Part shown: piece by piece, positions 24,101 through 32,877 of the stretch
Position numbering within the stretch: position 1 is the stretch's first letter
Layout of the letters: the number at the start of each line of letters is the position of its first letter
Origin: Streptomyces phaeochromogenes
Lineage (GTDB): Bacteria > Actinomycetota > Actinomycetes > Streptomycetales > Streptomycetaceae
Direction of reading: 5' to 3'
Assembly: GCF_001418655.1 (NCBI RefSeq)
Contig: NZ_LIQZ01000161.1
Span: forward strand, 1 to 64,000
Length of the DNA: 64,000 nucleotides
Translations under genes and position numbers: made by a program
The notes under the pieces: generated by a model
What the model was told of the DNA's origin: nothing
Database searches by the model: none
What the model saw: only the letters and a program-made list of their open reading frames with translations

Positions 24101-24697
24101 ATGCGGATCACGAAATACACCCATGCATGTGTGCGGCTCGAACACGATGGCCGGGTGCTGGTCATCGATCCCGGGACATGGAGCGAGCCGGCGGCCCTGA
24201 TCGGCGCGGACGCCGTCCTGGTCACGCACGAGCACGCCGATCACATCGACGTCCTTCGCCTGGCCGGGCTCGGCGTGCCGGTGTACGCCCCGGCCGACGC
24301 CGACATTCCACAGCTGGAGACCATCGGGGTGTCCTCCGGGACCGAGTTCACCGCCGCCGGCTTCCGAGTGCGAGCGGTCGGCGGGCGTCACGCGTTCATC
24401 TACGACGGTGAGCCGGACTGCGCGAACCTCGGCTACATCGTCGACGAGTCGGTCTACCATCCCGGTGACTCGCTCCACGTCCCTGAGCAGCCGGTCGAGA
24501 CGCTCCTGGTCCCGGCCCAGGGATCGTGGATGAAGATGGCGGAGGCCATCAACTTCGTCAACGCGATCGAACCGCGGAGGGTGTTCCCGATACACGACGC
24601 CCAGATCAACGATCGCGGCCTCAACAGCGTCAACGCCTGGCTCGCCGAGTCGACCGACAGCGGCTACCGCTATCTGGCGCCCGGCGAATCGCTCTGA
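24101..24697 (+). CDS. Metallo-beta-lactamase-fold hydrolase (UlaG-like)
   Basis: The 198-residue protein starts at ATG 24101. The di-metal motif THEHADHID (about 42-50) is intact, with further ligands in GGRHAFIYDGEPDCANLGYIV, YHPGDSL and the C-terminal FPIHDAQIND. The short length and MRITKYTHACVRLEHDGRVLVIDPG opening match the UlaG-like subfamily of cytoplasmic metallo-hydrolases. The substrate is unknown. It stands alone between the isomerase gene and hemC. Confidence 0.85.
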   Translation: MRITKYTHACVRLEHDGRVLVIDPGTWSEPAALIGADAVLVTHEHADHIDVLRLAGLGVPVYAPADADIPQLETIGVSSGTEFTAAGFRVRAVGGRHAFIYDGEPDCANLGYIVDESVYHPGDSLHVPEQPVETLLVPAQGSWMKMAEAINFVNAIEPRRVFPIHDAQINDRGLNSVNAWLAESTDSGYRYLAPGESL

Positions 24698-24731
24698 GCC
24701 TGGGCCTGGGCCTGAGTCCGGGCCCGAGTCG

Positions 24732-25667
24732 TCAGTGGGCGATGCCGTCGATCAGGTCCCGGGCGCCCTGGCGCAGCAGGGCCACCGCGACGGAGGTGCC
24801 GAGGGTGGCCGGGTCGAGGGGCCCGGCCCACTCGTGGGCGTTGAGCTGGGTCTTGCCGTCCGGGGTGAACACGCAGGCGCGCAGGGAGAGTTCGCCGTTT
24901 CGTGCGGCCGTTGCGTAGCCGGCGATGGGGGAGTTGCAGTGGCCCTGGAGGACGTGGAGGAACATGCGCTCCGCGGTGGCCTCGCGGTGGGTGTCCGGGT
25001 CGCCGAGGGCGCTGACGGTGTCGATGACCGTCGTGTCGCCCTCGCGGCACTGCAGGGCGAGGATGCCCGCGCCGATCGGCGGCATCATGGTCTCGGGGGA
25101 GAGGATCTCGCTGATCACGTCGGTGCGCTCGATGCGCTCCAGGCCGGAGACCGCGAGCAGCAGCGCGTCCGCCTCGCCGGCCGCGAGCTTGGCCAGGCGC
25201 CGGTTGGCGTTGCCGCGGAAGGGCACGCACTGAAGATGCGGGTGGGATGCGGCCAACTGGGCGATGCGGCGCACCGAGGAGGTGCCGATGCGGGTTCCGT
25301 CCGGCAGCTCGTCGAGGGTGAGTCCGTCGGGGTGGATGAGGGCGTCGCGGATGTCGTCCCGCTTGAGGAACGCGGCGAACATGGTGCCCGCCGGGAGCGG
25401 CCGGTCGGCGGGCACGTCCTTGACGCAGTGCACCGCCAGGTCCGCCTCGCCGGCCAGGAGTGCGGCGTCGACCTCCTTGGTGAACGCCCCCTTGCCCTCG
25501 ACCTGGGCGAGATCGCCCATCCACTTGTCGCCGGTCGTCTTCACGGGCACCACTTCGGTGCGCAAGTGCGGGTACAGCGCGGCGAGTTCACCTTGGACGC
25601 GCGCCACCTGGGCCAGCGCCATGGGCGAGTCGCGCGAGACGATACGGATCAGTTCAGGGACGGACAT
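24732..25667 (-). CDS. hemC: Porphobilinogen deaminase (hydroxymethylbilane synthase)
   Basis: The 311-residue enzyme polymerises four porphobilinogens to hydroxymethylbilane for haem and corrin synthesis. Expected elements are present: the N-terminal RIVSRDSPMALAQVARVQGEL, KTTGDKW, Asp84 in HCVKDVP (catalytic; the usual HS is HC), TSSVRRIAQL, RGNANRRLAKL and the cofactor cysteine Cys244 in LQGHCNSPIAGYA. Streptomyces usually has hemC inside a hemACDB cluster. This lone copy next to a metallo-hydrolase and an AraC gene is likely a second paralogue, which is inference. Confidence 0.92.
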   Translation of the reverse strand: MSVPELIRIVSRDSPMALAQVARVQGELAALYPHLRTEVVPVKTTGDKWMGDLAQVEGKGAFTKEVDAALLAGEADLAVHCVKDVPADRPLPAGTMFAAFLKRDDIRDALIHPDGLTLDELPDGTRIGTSSVRRIAQLAASHPHLQCVPFRGNANRRLAKLAAGEADALLLAVSGLERIERTDVISEILSPETMMPPIGAGILALQCREGDTTVIDTVSALGDPDTHREATAERMFLHVLQGHCNSPIAGYATAARNGELSLRACVFTPDGKTQLNAHEWAGPLDPATLGTSVAVALLRQGARDLIDGIAH

Positions 25668-25760
25668 GCGGACACGATAGACCCTTGAAGCCGCCGTTCC
25701 GGCATCCGCCGGAAACGTGCGGACGGCGTCGGACGCGTCGCCTGCGGAAACAGACGGCGT

Positions 25761-25803
25761 GCCGGCGCGCGGCCCGGCCCCCCGGCCCGGGCCGCGCGCC
25801 GGC
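25761..25803. terminator. Very strong hairpin terminator
   Basis: A perfect 17-bp stem (25761-25777 with 25787-25803) and nine-base loop lie three bases after the stop of the AraC gene, between it and the hemC promoter. Confidence 0.8.
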
Positions 25804-25805
25804 TC

Positions 25806-26672
25806 TCAGACCGCGGTCCGCTCCACGGGGATCCACAGCTCCGCGTCGGCGTGCGTGGCATCCTGCGACAGCCGGGTCCGCAGGATCTCGGGCCCGGGCC
25901 GGCTCTGGTACGGATTGGACGGGAACCACTGGGTGAACACGTCCCGCCACAGGTACTGGAGCGCCTGCGGGAACGGCCCGGAGTTCTCGAACACGGCCCA
26001 TGTCCCGGCCCGGACGGTGAGCGCGTCCATGTCCTCGGGCACGGCGGCGTGGGTCACCACGCCGTGGTAGTAGTCGAGTTCGGTTCCCTCGGCGCGGCTC
26101 TCGTCCAGGTTGTCGCTCACCGAGATGATGCCCTCCGGCTGCTGATCGGACAGCTGCTCGATGCGCTGGATCGTCTCCTTGCCGATGCCCCGGATGAAGT
26201 CGGCGATCGCCGGGTTCATCCCCTCGTGCACGAGGGGGACGCGCGCCTTCTTGCCCACCACCCGGAACTCCTCCTTCTCCACGACCCTGTATCGCATGCT
26301 GCTGCTCCCTTCGACGACGAGTCGGAAGGACATCCGGGGCTGGGACTGCAGACTCGCACCGACCCGCCTGGCCTCGCCGGGACCGACGCCGTGCATCGTG
26401 CGGAACGCACGCGCGAACGCCTCCCCCGAGGTGTAGCCGTAGCGCACCGCGATCTCCAGCAGTGTCCGTTCACCGGCCAGCACCTCGGCACCCGCGATCG
26501 TCAGGCGCCTGCGCCGGATGTACTCCGACAGCGGAATCCCCGCCAGCGCCGAGAACAGCCGCCGGAAGTGGTACTCCGACGTCACCGCGATCCGCGCCAG
26601 TTCGGACACCTCGATGCGCTGATCGAGGTGGCACTCGATGTGCTCCATGGCCTGGTTGAGCCGCTCCAGCAC
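25806..26672 (-). CDS. AraC-family regulator with GyrI-like effector domain
   Basis: The 288-residue protein starts at ATG 26672. Residues 1-105 are the double helix-turn-helix of AraC proteins (MEHIECHLDQRIEVSELARIA, SEYHFRRLFSALAGIPLSEYI, YGYTSGEAFARAFRTMHGVGP). Residues 125-285 are a GyrI/SOUL-type ligand domain (MRYRVVEKEEFRVVGKKARVP, FENSGPFPQALQYLWRDVFTQWFP). The arrangement is that of Rob/SbmC-like multidrug or bile-type sensors. No transporter gene is adjacent. The AhpD-like gene at 26787 lies upstream in the same direction and could be a target. Confidence 0.9.
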   Translation of the reverse strand: MLERLNQAMEHIECHLDQRIEVSELARIAVTSEYHFRRLFSALAGIPLSEYIRRRRLTIAGAEVLAGERTLLEIAVRYGYTSGEAFARAFRTMHGVGPGEARRVGASLQSQPRMSFRLVVEGSSSMRYRVVEKEEFRVVGKKARVPLVHEGMNPAIADFIRGIGKETIQRIEQLSDQQPEGIISVSDNLDESRAEGTELDYYHGVVTHAAVPEDMDALTVRAGTWAVFENSGPFPQALQYLWRDVFTQWFPSNPYQSRPGPEILRTRLSQDATHADAELWIPVERTAV

Positions 26673-26786
26673 CCCGGTCTCCTTCCCTTTCGATCACCAA
26701 CGTTAGGAAGGACCCACCCTGCCGGACCCGACATCCTGTGCCCGGTTCGGTCGGGTACGACGCCCGCCCCGACCAGCGCGTACGCG

Positions 26787-27275
26787 TCACTGCTGAGGGA
26801 GCCCGCGCACCGGATGCCTGCTCATGATCGAGACGCGGTTGAAGGCGTTGATGGTGAGGGCCACCCAGATCACGGCGGATATCTCGTCCTCGGTCAGGAC
26901 TCGGCGGGCTTCCTCGTAGGCGTCCTCCTGGGCGGTCGCGTTCGCGATGTCGGTGGTCGCTTCCGCCAGGGCGAGCGCGGCCCGTTCCCTTGGCGTGAAC
27001 AGTTCCGTGTCACGCCAGGCGGGCAGTACGCCCAGGCGTTGTGTGGTCTCGCCCGCGCGAAGTGCGGCCTTGGTGTGCACGTTGAGGCAGAAGGCGCAGC
27101 CGTTGATCTGGGACACACGGAGGTTGATCAGCTCCACGAGGGCGCGGTCGAGGCCCGCGTCGGCAGCGGTCGCACGGACGGCCTCGGAGGCCTGGACCAG
27201 CGCGTGATAGGCCTTGGGGCTCTGCTTGTCGATGAAGACCCGCCTGCCCGCGGTGCCCGTCGTCGTGTCGCTCAA
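26787..27275 (-). CDS. Carboxymuconolactone decarboxylase/AhpD-like protein
   Basis: The 162-residue protein has the AhpD core ELINLRVSQINGCAFCLNVHTKAALRAGE, with the CxxC pair and downstream His that serve peroxide reduction. The C-terminal INAFNRVSIMSRHPV is typical. It should act as an alkylhydroperoxidase-like antioxidant or redox protein. It is transcribed toward the AraC/GyrI gene across a 114-bp gap. An imperfect ACCCGAC/GTCGGGT inverted repeat (26726-26732, 26750-26756) follows its stop and may terminate it. Confidence 0.85.
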   Translation of the reverse strand: MSDTTTGTAGRRVFIDKQSPKAYHALVQASEAVRATAADAGLDRALVELINLRVSQINGCAFCLNVHTKAALRAGETTQRLGVLPAWRDTELFTPRERAALALAEATTDIANATAQEDAYEEARRVLTEDEISAVIWVALTINAFNRVSIMSRHPVRGLPQQ

Positions 27276-27563
27276 GCTGAACTCCTTCGGCGGGCCGTCC
27301 CCGGCCCTGATCGTTGCGTCGCGTCCGTCGCGTACGCGTCGGGATCATCGTCGCAGGCCTCATGTGACGCCTGCCTTCCGGGGACTTGAAACCGTTCAAT
27401 TGCTTCGCCTCGTGACTGCAGCGAACCCGGCCGAAGTCACACCTTCATCGGACTGTCCGTCAAGAAATCCCTGCACACTCATTGACCCTCGTCTCGGGCG
27501 CCCCTACGTTCACCTAAGTCCAACGCCGTGAATCGATTCATCATCCTGCGTTAGGGGCCCGTA
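27276..27563. promoter_or_regulatory. Divergent promoter region with LacI-style palindrome
   Basis: TGAATCGATTCA at 27529-27540 is a perfect 12-bp palindrome with the central CG typical of LacI-family operators. It lies 24 bp before the rhamnosidase start, where a repressor would block transcription. The rest of the 288-bp gap, AT-richer than the genome near 27390-27500, holds no supported gene. Confidence 0.55.
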
Positions 27564-30500
27564 GTGATAAGTAGGAGGAACATCCTGGCGAGCGCGGCGG
27601 CCACGGTTGCCGGTGTGGCCGCCGGAGCAGGATCGGCCGCCGCCGCGCCGGCGTCCGCATCCGCTCAGGCGTCCGCGCAACGCGGCGCCCTGCGCGTCAC
27701 CGCGCCGACCGTCGAGTACGTTCAGCATCCCCTGGGCCTCGACGCGCAACGCCCTCGCCTGAGCTGGCCGATGGCCTCGGAAAAGCCGGGGTCACGTCAG
27801 AGCGCCTATCAGGTCCGCGTCGCCTCCAGCGAGTCGCGCCTGTCCCGCCCGGATGTCTGGGACAGCGGGAAGATCGCCTCCGGCGATTCGTCCCTCGTTC
27901 CGTACGCGGGCCCTCAACTCAAGCCGCGGACACGCTACTTCTGGTCCGTGCGGGTGTGGGACGGCGACGGCGAGGCGTCCGGCTGGAGCGCGCCGTCGTG
28001 GTGGGAAACGGGCCTCATGGGCGCCGCGCAGTGGTCCGCGAACTGGATCTCCGCTCCCGCGGCCCTTACCGACGCGCCGTCCCTCGAAGGCTGTGACTGG
28101 ATCTGGTTCCCCGAGGGCGAACCGGCCAACAGCGCGCCCGCGGCGACCCGTTGGTTCCGCCGGACCTTCGACCTCCCGGCCGGAGTCACGGCGGCGACCC
28201 TCGCCCTCACCGCCGACAACGTGTACTCCGTCTCCGTGAACGGCGCCGAGGTGGCCCACACCGACCTGGAGACGGACCACGACGGCTGGCGTCGACCGGC
28301 CGTCGTCGACGTACTCGCCCAGGTGCGCTCCGGCGGCAACGTCCTCGCGGTGTCGGTGACGAACGCGACCGTCGGACCCGCCGGCCTGGTCGCCGTCCTG
28401 ACCGTCCGGACGCCCGCCGGTGAGCAGCGGATCGTCACCGACACCTCCTGGAGGTCGACGGACAAGGAACCCGCCGACGGCTGGCGCGACGCAGACTTCG
28501 ACGACAGCGGCTGGCAGGCGGCGAAGAAGGCAGCCGCGTGGGGAGCCGGGCCATGGGGCAGGGTCGTCCCGGTCGTGTACGCCGCCAACCAACTGCGGCA
28601 CGAGTTCCGGCTGCCGCGAAAGAAGGTGTCACGCGCACGCCTGTACGCCACGGCTCTCGGCCTGTACGAGGCGCACCTCAACGGCCGCCGCGTGGGCCGC
28701 GATGAGTTGGCCCCCGGCTGGACCGACTACCGCGAGCGCGTCCAGTACCAGACGTACGACGTCACAGGGCTCGTGCGGCAGGGCGCAAACGCCATCGGCG
28801 CCTACGTGGCTCCGGGCTGGTACGCGGGCAACGTCGGCATGTTCGGGCCCCACCAGTACGGTGAACGCCCGGCGCTGCTGGCGCAGTTGGAGGTCGAGTA
28901 CGCCGACGGCACGAGCGAGCGCATCACCTCGGGCACCCAGTGGCGGGCCACTTCCGGACCCATCGTCTCCGCCGACCTGCTGGGCGGCGAGACGTACGAC
29001 GCGCGCAAGGAGACCGCCGGCTGGACCTCACCCGGCTTCGACGACCGGGCGTGGCTCGCCGTGCGCGCCGCGGGAGATGCCGCTCCCGACCTGATCGACG
29101 CCCAGGTGGACGGCGCGGTCCGTGTGGCCAGGGAACTCCCGGTCAAGAAGGTGACGGAACCCAAGCCGGGCGTCTTCGTCTTTGACCTGGGCCAGAACAT
29201 GGTCGGCTCGGTCCGGCTGCGTGTCGCGGGCCCCGCGGGAACGTCCGTGAGGCTGAGACACGCCGAGGTCCTCAACCCGGACGGCACCCTCTACACCGCG
29301 AACCTGCGCACCGCCGCGGCGACCGACACGTACATCCTGAAAGGCCGTGGCGAGGAGACGTACGAGCCGCGCTTCACCTTCCACGGGTTCCGCTATGTCG
29401 AGGTGACCGGGTTCCCGGGCACTCCCTCGGCGAAGGCCATGACCGGCCGCGTCATGCACACGGCGGCGCCCTTCACCTTCGAGTTCGAGACGAACGTCCC
29501 GATGCTCAACAAGCTGCACAGCAACATCACTTGGGGGCAGCGCGGCAACTTCCTCTCCATCCCGACGGACACACCCGCGCGCGACGAACGCCTGGGATGG
29601 ACGGGCGACATCAACGTCTTCGCGCCCACGGCCGCGTACACCATGGAATCGGCCCGCTTCCTCACCAAGTGGCTCGTGGACCTGCGCGACGCACAGACCG
29701 CCGAGGGTGCCTTCACCGATGTGGCGCCCATGGTCGGGACGGTCGGCAACGGCGTCGCCGGATGGGGCGACGCGGGCGTCACGGTCCCGTGGTCCCTGTA
29801 CCAGGCGTACGGCGACCGGCAGGTGCTGGAGGACGCCTGGACGTCCATCCAGGCCTGGTTGAAGTACCTGGAGAAGAACAGCACCGGCCTGCTGCGGCCG
29901 GCCAGCGGCTACGGCGACTGGCTCAACATCTCCGACGAGACACCGAAGGACGTCATCGCCACCGCGTACTTCGCGCACAGTGCCGACCTTGCGGCCCGGA
30001 CGGCCGGGGAGCTCGGCAAGGACCCCGCCCCCTACCGCGACCTCTTCGAGCGCGTCCGCAAGGCGTTCCAGGACGCCTACGTCACCGCCGACGGCAGGGT
30101 GAAGGGCGACACGCAGACGGCGTACGTCCTCGCCCTGTCGATGAACCTGCTGCCGGACGCACTGCGGAAAGCGGCGGCCGACCGGCTCGTCGCGCTGATC
30201 GAGGCCAAGGACTGGCATCTGTCGACCGGCTTCCTCGGTACGCCCCGGCTGCTGCCCGTGCTCACCGACTCCGGGCACACCGATGTCGCCTACCGGCTGC
30301 TCCAGCAGCGCTCCTTCCCCAGCTGGGGCTACCAGATCGACAAGGGCGCCACCACGATGTGGGAACGCTGGGACTCCATCGAGCCCGACGGCGACTTCCA
30401 GACACCGGACATGAACTCCTTCAACCACTACGCCTACGGCTCGGTGGGGGAGTGGATGTACACGAACATCGCCGGTATCTCGGCGGGCCGGCCCGGCTAC

Positions 30501-30773
30501 CGGGAGATCGTCATCCGTCCCCGTCCGGGCGGTGACGTCACCTCCGCACGCGCCACGTTCACCTCGGTCCACGGTCCGATCTCGACGAGGTGGCAACAGC
30601 GGTCCGGCGGCTTCGTCCTGACGTGCACCGTGCCCGCCAACACGACCGCCGAGGTATGGATCCCCGCGGACGGTCCGGACGCGGTCACCCACACCCGCGC
30701 GACGTTCCTGCGCGAGGAGGACGGCTGCGTGGTGTACCGCGCCGGGTCCGGCAGCCACCGCTTCACCACGTAG
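27564..30773 (+). CDS. Secreted GH78 alpha-L-rhamnosidase
   Basis: The 1069-residue enzyme starts at GTG 27564. Its signal peptide is of the twin-arginine type (ISRRNILASAAATVAGVAAG), with an Ala-rich cleavage zone near residue 35. The GH78 layout follows: an N-terminal fibronectin-like region (PTVEYVQHPLGLDAQRPRLSW), the Bac_rhamnosid_N domain (FRLPRKKVSRARLYATALGL), a concanavalin-like domain, the (alpha/alpha)6 catalytic barrel (SIPTDTPARDERLGWTGDIN with its acidic cluster; GATTMWERWDSIEPDG) and a C-terminal beta domain. It releases terminal L-rhamnose from glycans or plant glycosides outside the cell. The convergent sugar ABC operon is separated by a strong terminator. Confidence 0.93.
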   Translation: MISRRNILASAAATVAGVAAGAGSAAAAPASASAQASAQRGALRVTAPTVEYVQHPLGLDAQRPRLSWPMASEKPGSRQSAYQVRVASSESRLSRPDVWDSGKIASGDSSLVPYAGPQLKPRTRYFWSVRVWDGDGEASGWSAPSWWETGLMGAAQWSANWISAPAALTDAPSLEGCDWIWFPEGEPANSAPAATRWFRRTFDLPAGVTAATLALTADNVYSVSVNGAEVAHTDLETDHDGWRRPAVVDVLAQVRSGGNVLAVSVTNATVGPAGLVAVLTVRTPAGEQRIVTDTSWRSTDKEPADGWRDADFDDSGWQAAKKAAAWGAGPWGRVVPVVYAANQLRHEFRLPRKKVSRARLYATALGLYEAHLNGRRVGRDELAPGWTDYRERVQYQTYDVTGLVRQGANAIGAYVAPGWYAGNVGMFGPHQYGERPALLAQLEVEYADGTSERITSGTQWRATSGPIVSADLLGGETYDARKETAGWTSPGFDDRAWLAVRAAGDAAPDLIDAQVDGAVRVARELPVKKVTEPKPGVFVFDLGQNMVGSVRLRVAGPAGTSVRLRHAEVLNPDGTLYTANLRTAAATDTYILKGRGEETYEPRFTFHGFRYVEVTGFPGTPSAKAMTGRVMHTAAPFTFEFETNVPMLNKLHSNITWGQRGNFLSIPTDTPARDERLGWTGDINVFAPTAAYTMESARFLTKWLVDLRDAQTAEGAFTDVAPMVGTVGNGVAGWGDAGVTVPWSLYQAYGDRQVLEDAWTSIQAWLKYLEKNSTGLLRPASGYGDWLNISDETPKDVIATAYFAHSADLAARTAGELGKDPAPYRDLFERVRKAFQDAYVTADGRVKGDTQTAYVLALSMNLLPDALRKAAADRLVALIEAKDWHLSTGFLGTPRLLPVLTDSGHTDVAYRLLQQRSFPSWGYQIDKGATTMWERWDSIEPDGDFQTPDMNSFNHYAYGSVGEWMYTNIAGISAGRPGYREIVIRPRPGGDVTSARATFTSVHGPISTRWQQRSGGFVLTCTVPANTTAEVWIPADGPDAVTHTRATFLREEDGCVVYRAGSGSHRFTT

Positions 30774-30803
30774 CGCGTGACTGCCCGAGACGGCTGAACA
30801 CGT

Positions 30804-30835
30804 CGGCGCGGGCTGCCCGGTGGCAGCCCGCGCCG
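30804..30835. terminator. Bidirectional terminator
   Basis: A perfect 14-bp stem (30804-30817 with 30822-30835) and CGGT loop lie between the rhamnosidase and the convergent ABC operon. Confidence 0.85.
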
Positions 30836-30886
30836 CACGTCGAGGTCGTCGGTCAGGAACTCATGCAGAGGACCGCGGCTTCGCGG

Positions 30887-31918
30887 TCACAGGACGCGGC
30901 GTCTACGGCCGAGCCAGGTCTGGGCCACCACCACGACGGCGAGGAAGGCCCCGCTGACGACCTGCTGGTAGGCGGAGTCGAGGGAGCCGATCTGGTTGAT
31001 GACGTTCTGGATCACCTTCAGCAGGAGCACCCCGACCAGCGAACCGCTGACGAACCCGAAACCGCCGGACAGCAGGGTGCCGCCGATGACGACCGCCGCG
31101 ATGGCCTCCAGCTCCATGCCCGAGCCGAGGATCGTCACGCCCGACAGCAGCCAGGCCGCGTTGAGCGCGCCCGCGAGACCGGCGCACAGCCCCGACACGG
31201 CATACACCGCGATCTTCGTCCGTGCCACGGGGGCGCCCATCAGGGCCGCCGCGTCCTCGTTGCCGCCGACCGCGTACACGTACTGGCCGAATCTGGTGCG
31301 TCGCAGTACGACGGCTCCCAGTACGAACAGGGTCACCGTGATCCACACGGGCACGCCGATCCCGAGCAGTGAGCCCTGGCCGAGCGTCGCGAGGAACGAG
31401 TCCTTGTCGACGAGGTAGGTCCGGGAGCCCTCGTCGGTGATCGCCAGCAGGATGCCGCGCGCGCCGAGCATGGCGGCGAGGGTGACGATGAACGGGGCCA
31501 GTCCCGACCGGGCGATGAGCAGTCCGTTGACCAGGCCGATCAGCCCGCACACCGCGAGCGGGAGCAGCAGGGCCACCGCCGAGCCGTACTGCGAGCCCCA
31601 GGCCGCCACGACGCCGCCGAGGGCGAAGAGCGAGCCGACCGACAGGTCGATCCCGCCGGTCACGATGACGAACGTCATGCCGAGCGCGACCACGGCGAGG
31701 AAGGCCGAGGACAGCGCCATGTTCTCCAGGTTGTCGCCGGTCAGGAAGGTGTCGAAGCTCAGCGACGCCACGACCATGGCCATCAGGAGGGTGACCAGGG
31801 CCCCGTGCTGCTGGGCGAGGGCGCTGAAGCGGTCGGCGCGGCTCGGTCCCGGGTCCTCGTCGGTGACCTTTGGGACGGCGTCGGGCTGCATGTCGGCTTC
31901 CGTGGTCTCGGTGGTCAT
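30887..31918 (-). CDS. Sugar ABC transporter permease 2 (YjfF/RbsC-like)
   Basis: The start is ATG 31918 (343 residues), overlapping the stop of the first permease (ATGA). About nine hydrophobic helices and the BPD_transp_2 signature FVIVTGGIDLSVGSLFALGGVV are present, with the cytoplasmic loop RTRFGQYVYAVGGNEDAAALMG and the helix GSGMELEAIAAVVIGGTLLSGG. It is the last gene of a four-gene operon for import of a monosaccharide. Two different RbsC-like permeases in one operon is the layout of the E. coli galactofuranose importer ytfQRT-yjfF. Confidence 0.92.
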   Translation of the reverse strand: MTTETTEADMQPDAVPKVTDEDPGPSRADRFSALAQQHGALVTLLMAMVVASLSFDTFLTGDNLENMALSSAFLAVVALGMTFVIVTGGIDLSVGSLFALGGVVAAWGSQYGSAVALLLPLAVCGLIGLVNGLLIARSGLAPFIVTLAAMLGARGILLAITDEGSRTYLVDKDSFLATLGQGSLLGIGVPVWITVTLFVLGAVVLRRTRFGQYVYAVGGNEDAAALMGAPVARTKIAVYAVSGLCAGLAGALNAAWLLSGVTILGSGMELEAIAAVVIGGTLLSGGFGFVSGSLVGVLLLKVIQNVINQIGSLDSAYQQVVSGAFLAVVVVAQTWLGRRRRVL

Positions 31919-32877
31919 CGCTTCCCCCGTTCGCGGGCCGCGTAGACGGCACCGACGATCACCACGGCCTGGGCCATCTGCGTCCACGACGGCGGCAGGT
32001 CGTGCTTGACGAGCGTGGTGGTCAGCAGCTGGATGAGGACGGCACCGGCGACCGTGCCGCCGATCCGGACCCGGCCGCCGGACAGGGGAGTGCCGCCGAC
32101 GACCACGGCGGTGATCGCCGACAGTTCCATCAGCGTGCCCAGCGAGGTCGGGTCACTGGCCGTCAGCCGGGCGGTGGCGAGGACGCCGGCCACCGCGGCC
32201 AGCGCGCCGGAGCACGCGTACACCACGATGAGGACCCGGCGGACGGGCAGGCCCGCGAGCCGGGCCGCCGGACGGCTGTCGCCGATGGCGAGCAACTGCC
32301 GCCCGAAGGTGGTGCGGCGCACCACGAACGCCACCAACAGGGCCAGGGCGACGGCGATGAGGACGAGATACGGGACACCCAGCACGTCGCCGGAGCCGAG
32401 CGCCGTCATGCCCGGATCGCGTACGTCCTTGAGCTGGGGGAGCAGGACCAGGGCCAGGCCGCGAGCGGCGACCATCAGGGCGAGCGTGGCGACGATCGGC
32501 TGAACTCCCAGGTGGGCGACCAGTGTTCCGTTCGCGAGCCCGATCAGGATGCCGCCCGCCACCGGCACGAGCACGGCGGCCCACGGCCCGTAGCCGAGAT
32601 AGAGGGACAGCAGCGAGGTGGACAGGGCCATCACGGAACCCACCGACAGATCGACGCCCTCGGTGCCGATCGCCAGCGCCATGCCCAGCGCGACGATGAG
32701 CACGGGTGCGACCTGGACGGCCTGGGTGCGGAAGTTCTCCGCGGAGACGAAGTGATCGGTGAAGGCGAAGTTGAAGACCAGGAGCGCGGCGACGCCCGCG
32801 TAGACGCCGTACTCCTGGAGCAGGCGCAGCAGCCGGTCGCGATCCACCCGGCCCTGCGCGAGCGTGAGTTCAGTCAT
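31915..32877 (-). CDS. Sugar ABC transporter permease 1 (YtfT/RbsC-like)
   Basis: The 320-residue membrane protein has about nine transmembrane helices and the family motif ALAIGTEGVDLSVGSVMALS. The EAA-like loop RRTTFGRQLLAIGDSRPAARLAG contacts the ATPase. Its start overlaps the end of the ATPase gene by eight bases and its stop overlaps the next permease, so stoichiometric translation is expected. Together the two permeases should form a heterodimeric channel. Confidence 0.92.
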   Translation of the reverse strand: MTELTLAQGRVDRDRLLRLLQEYGVYAGVAALLVFNFAFTDHFVSAENFRTQAVQVAPVLIVALGMALAIGTEGVDLSVGSVMALSTSLLSLYLGYGPWAAVLVPVAGGILIGLANGTLVAHLGVQPIVATLALMVAARGLALVLLPQLKDVRDPGMTALGSGDVLGVPYLVLIAVALALLVAFVVRRTTFGRQLLAIGDSRPAARLAGLPVRRVLIVVYACSGALAAVAGVLATARLTASDPTSLGTLMELSAITAVVVGGTPLSGGRVRIGGTVAGAVLIQLLTTTLVKHDLPPSWTQMAQAVVIVGAVYAARERGKR

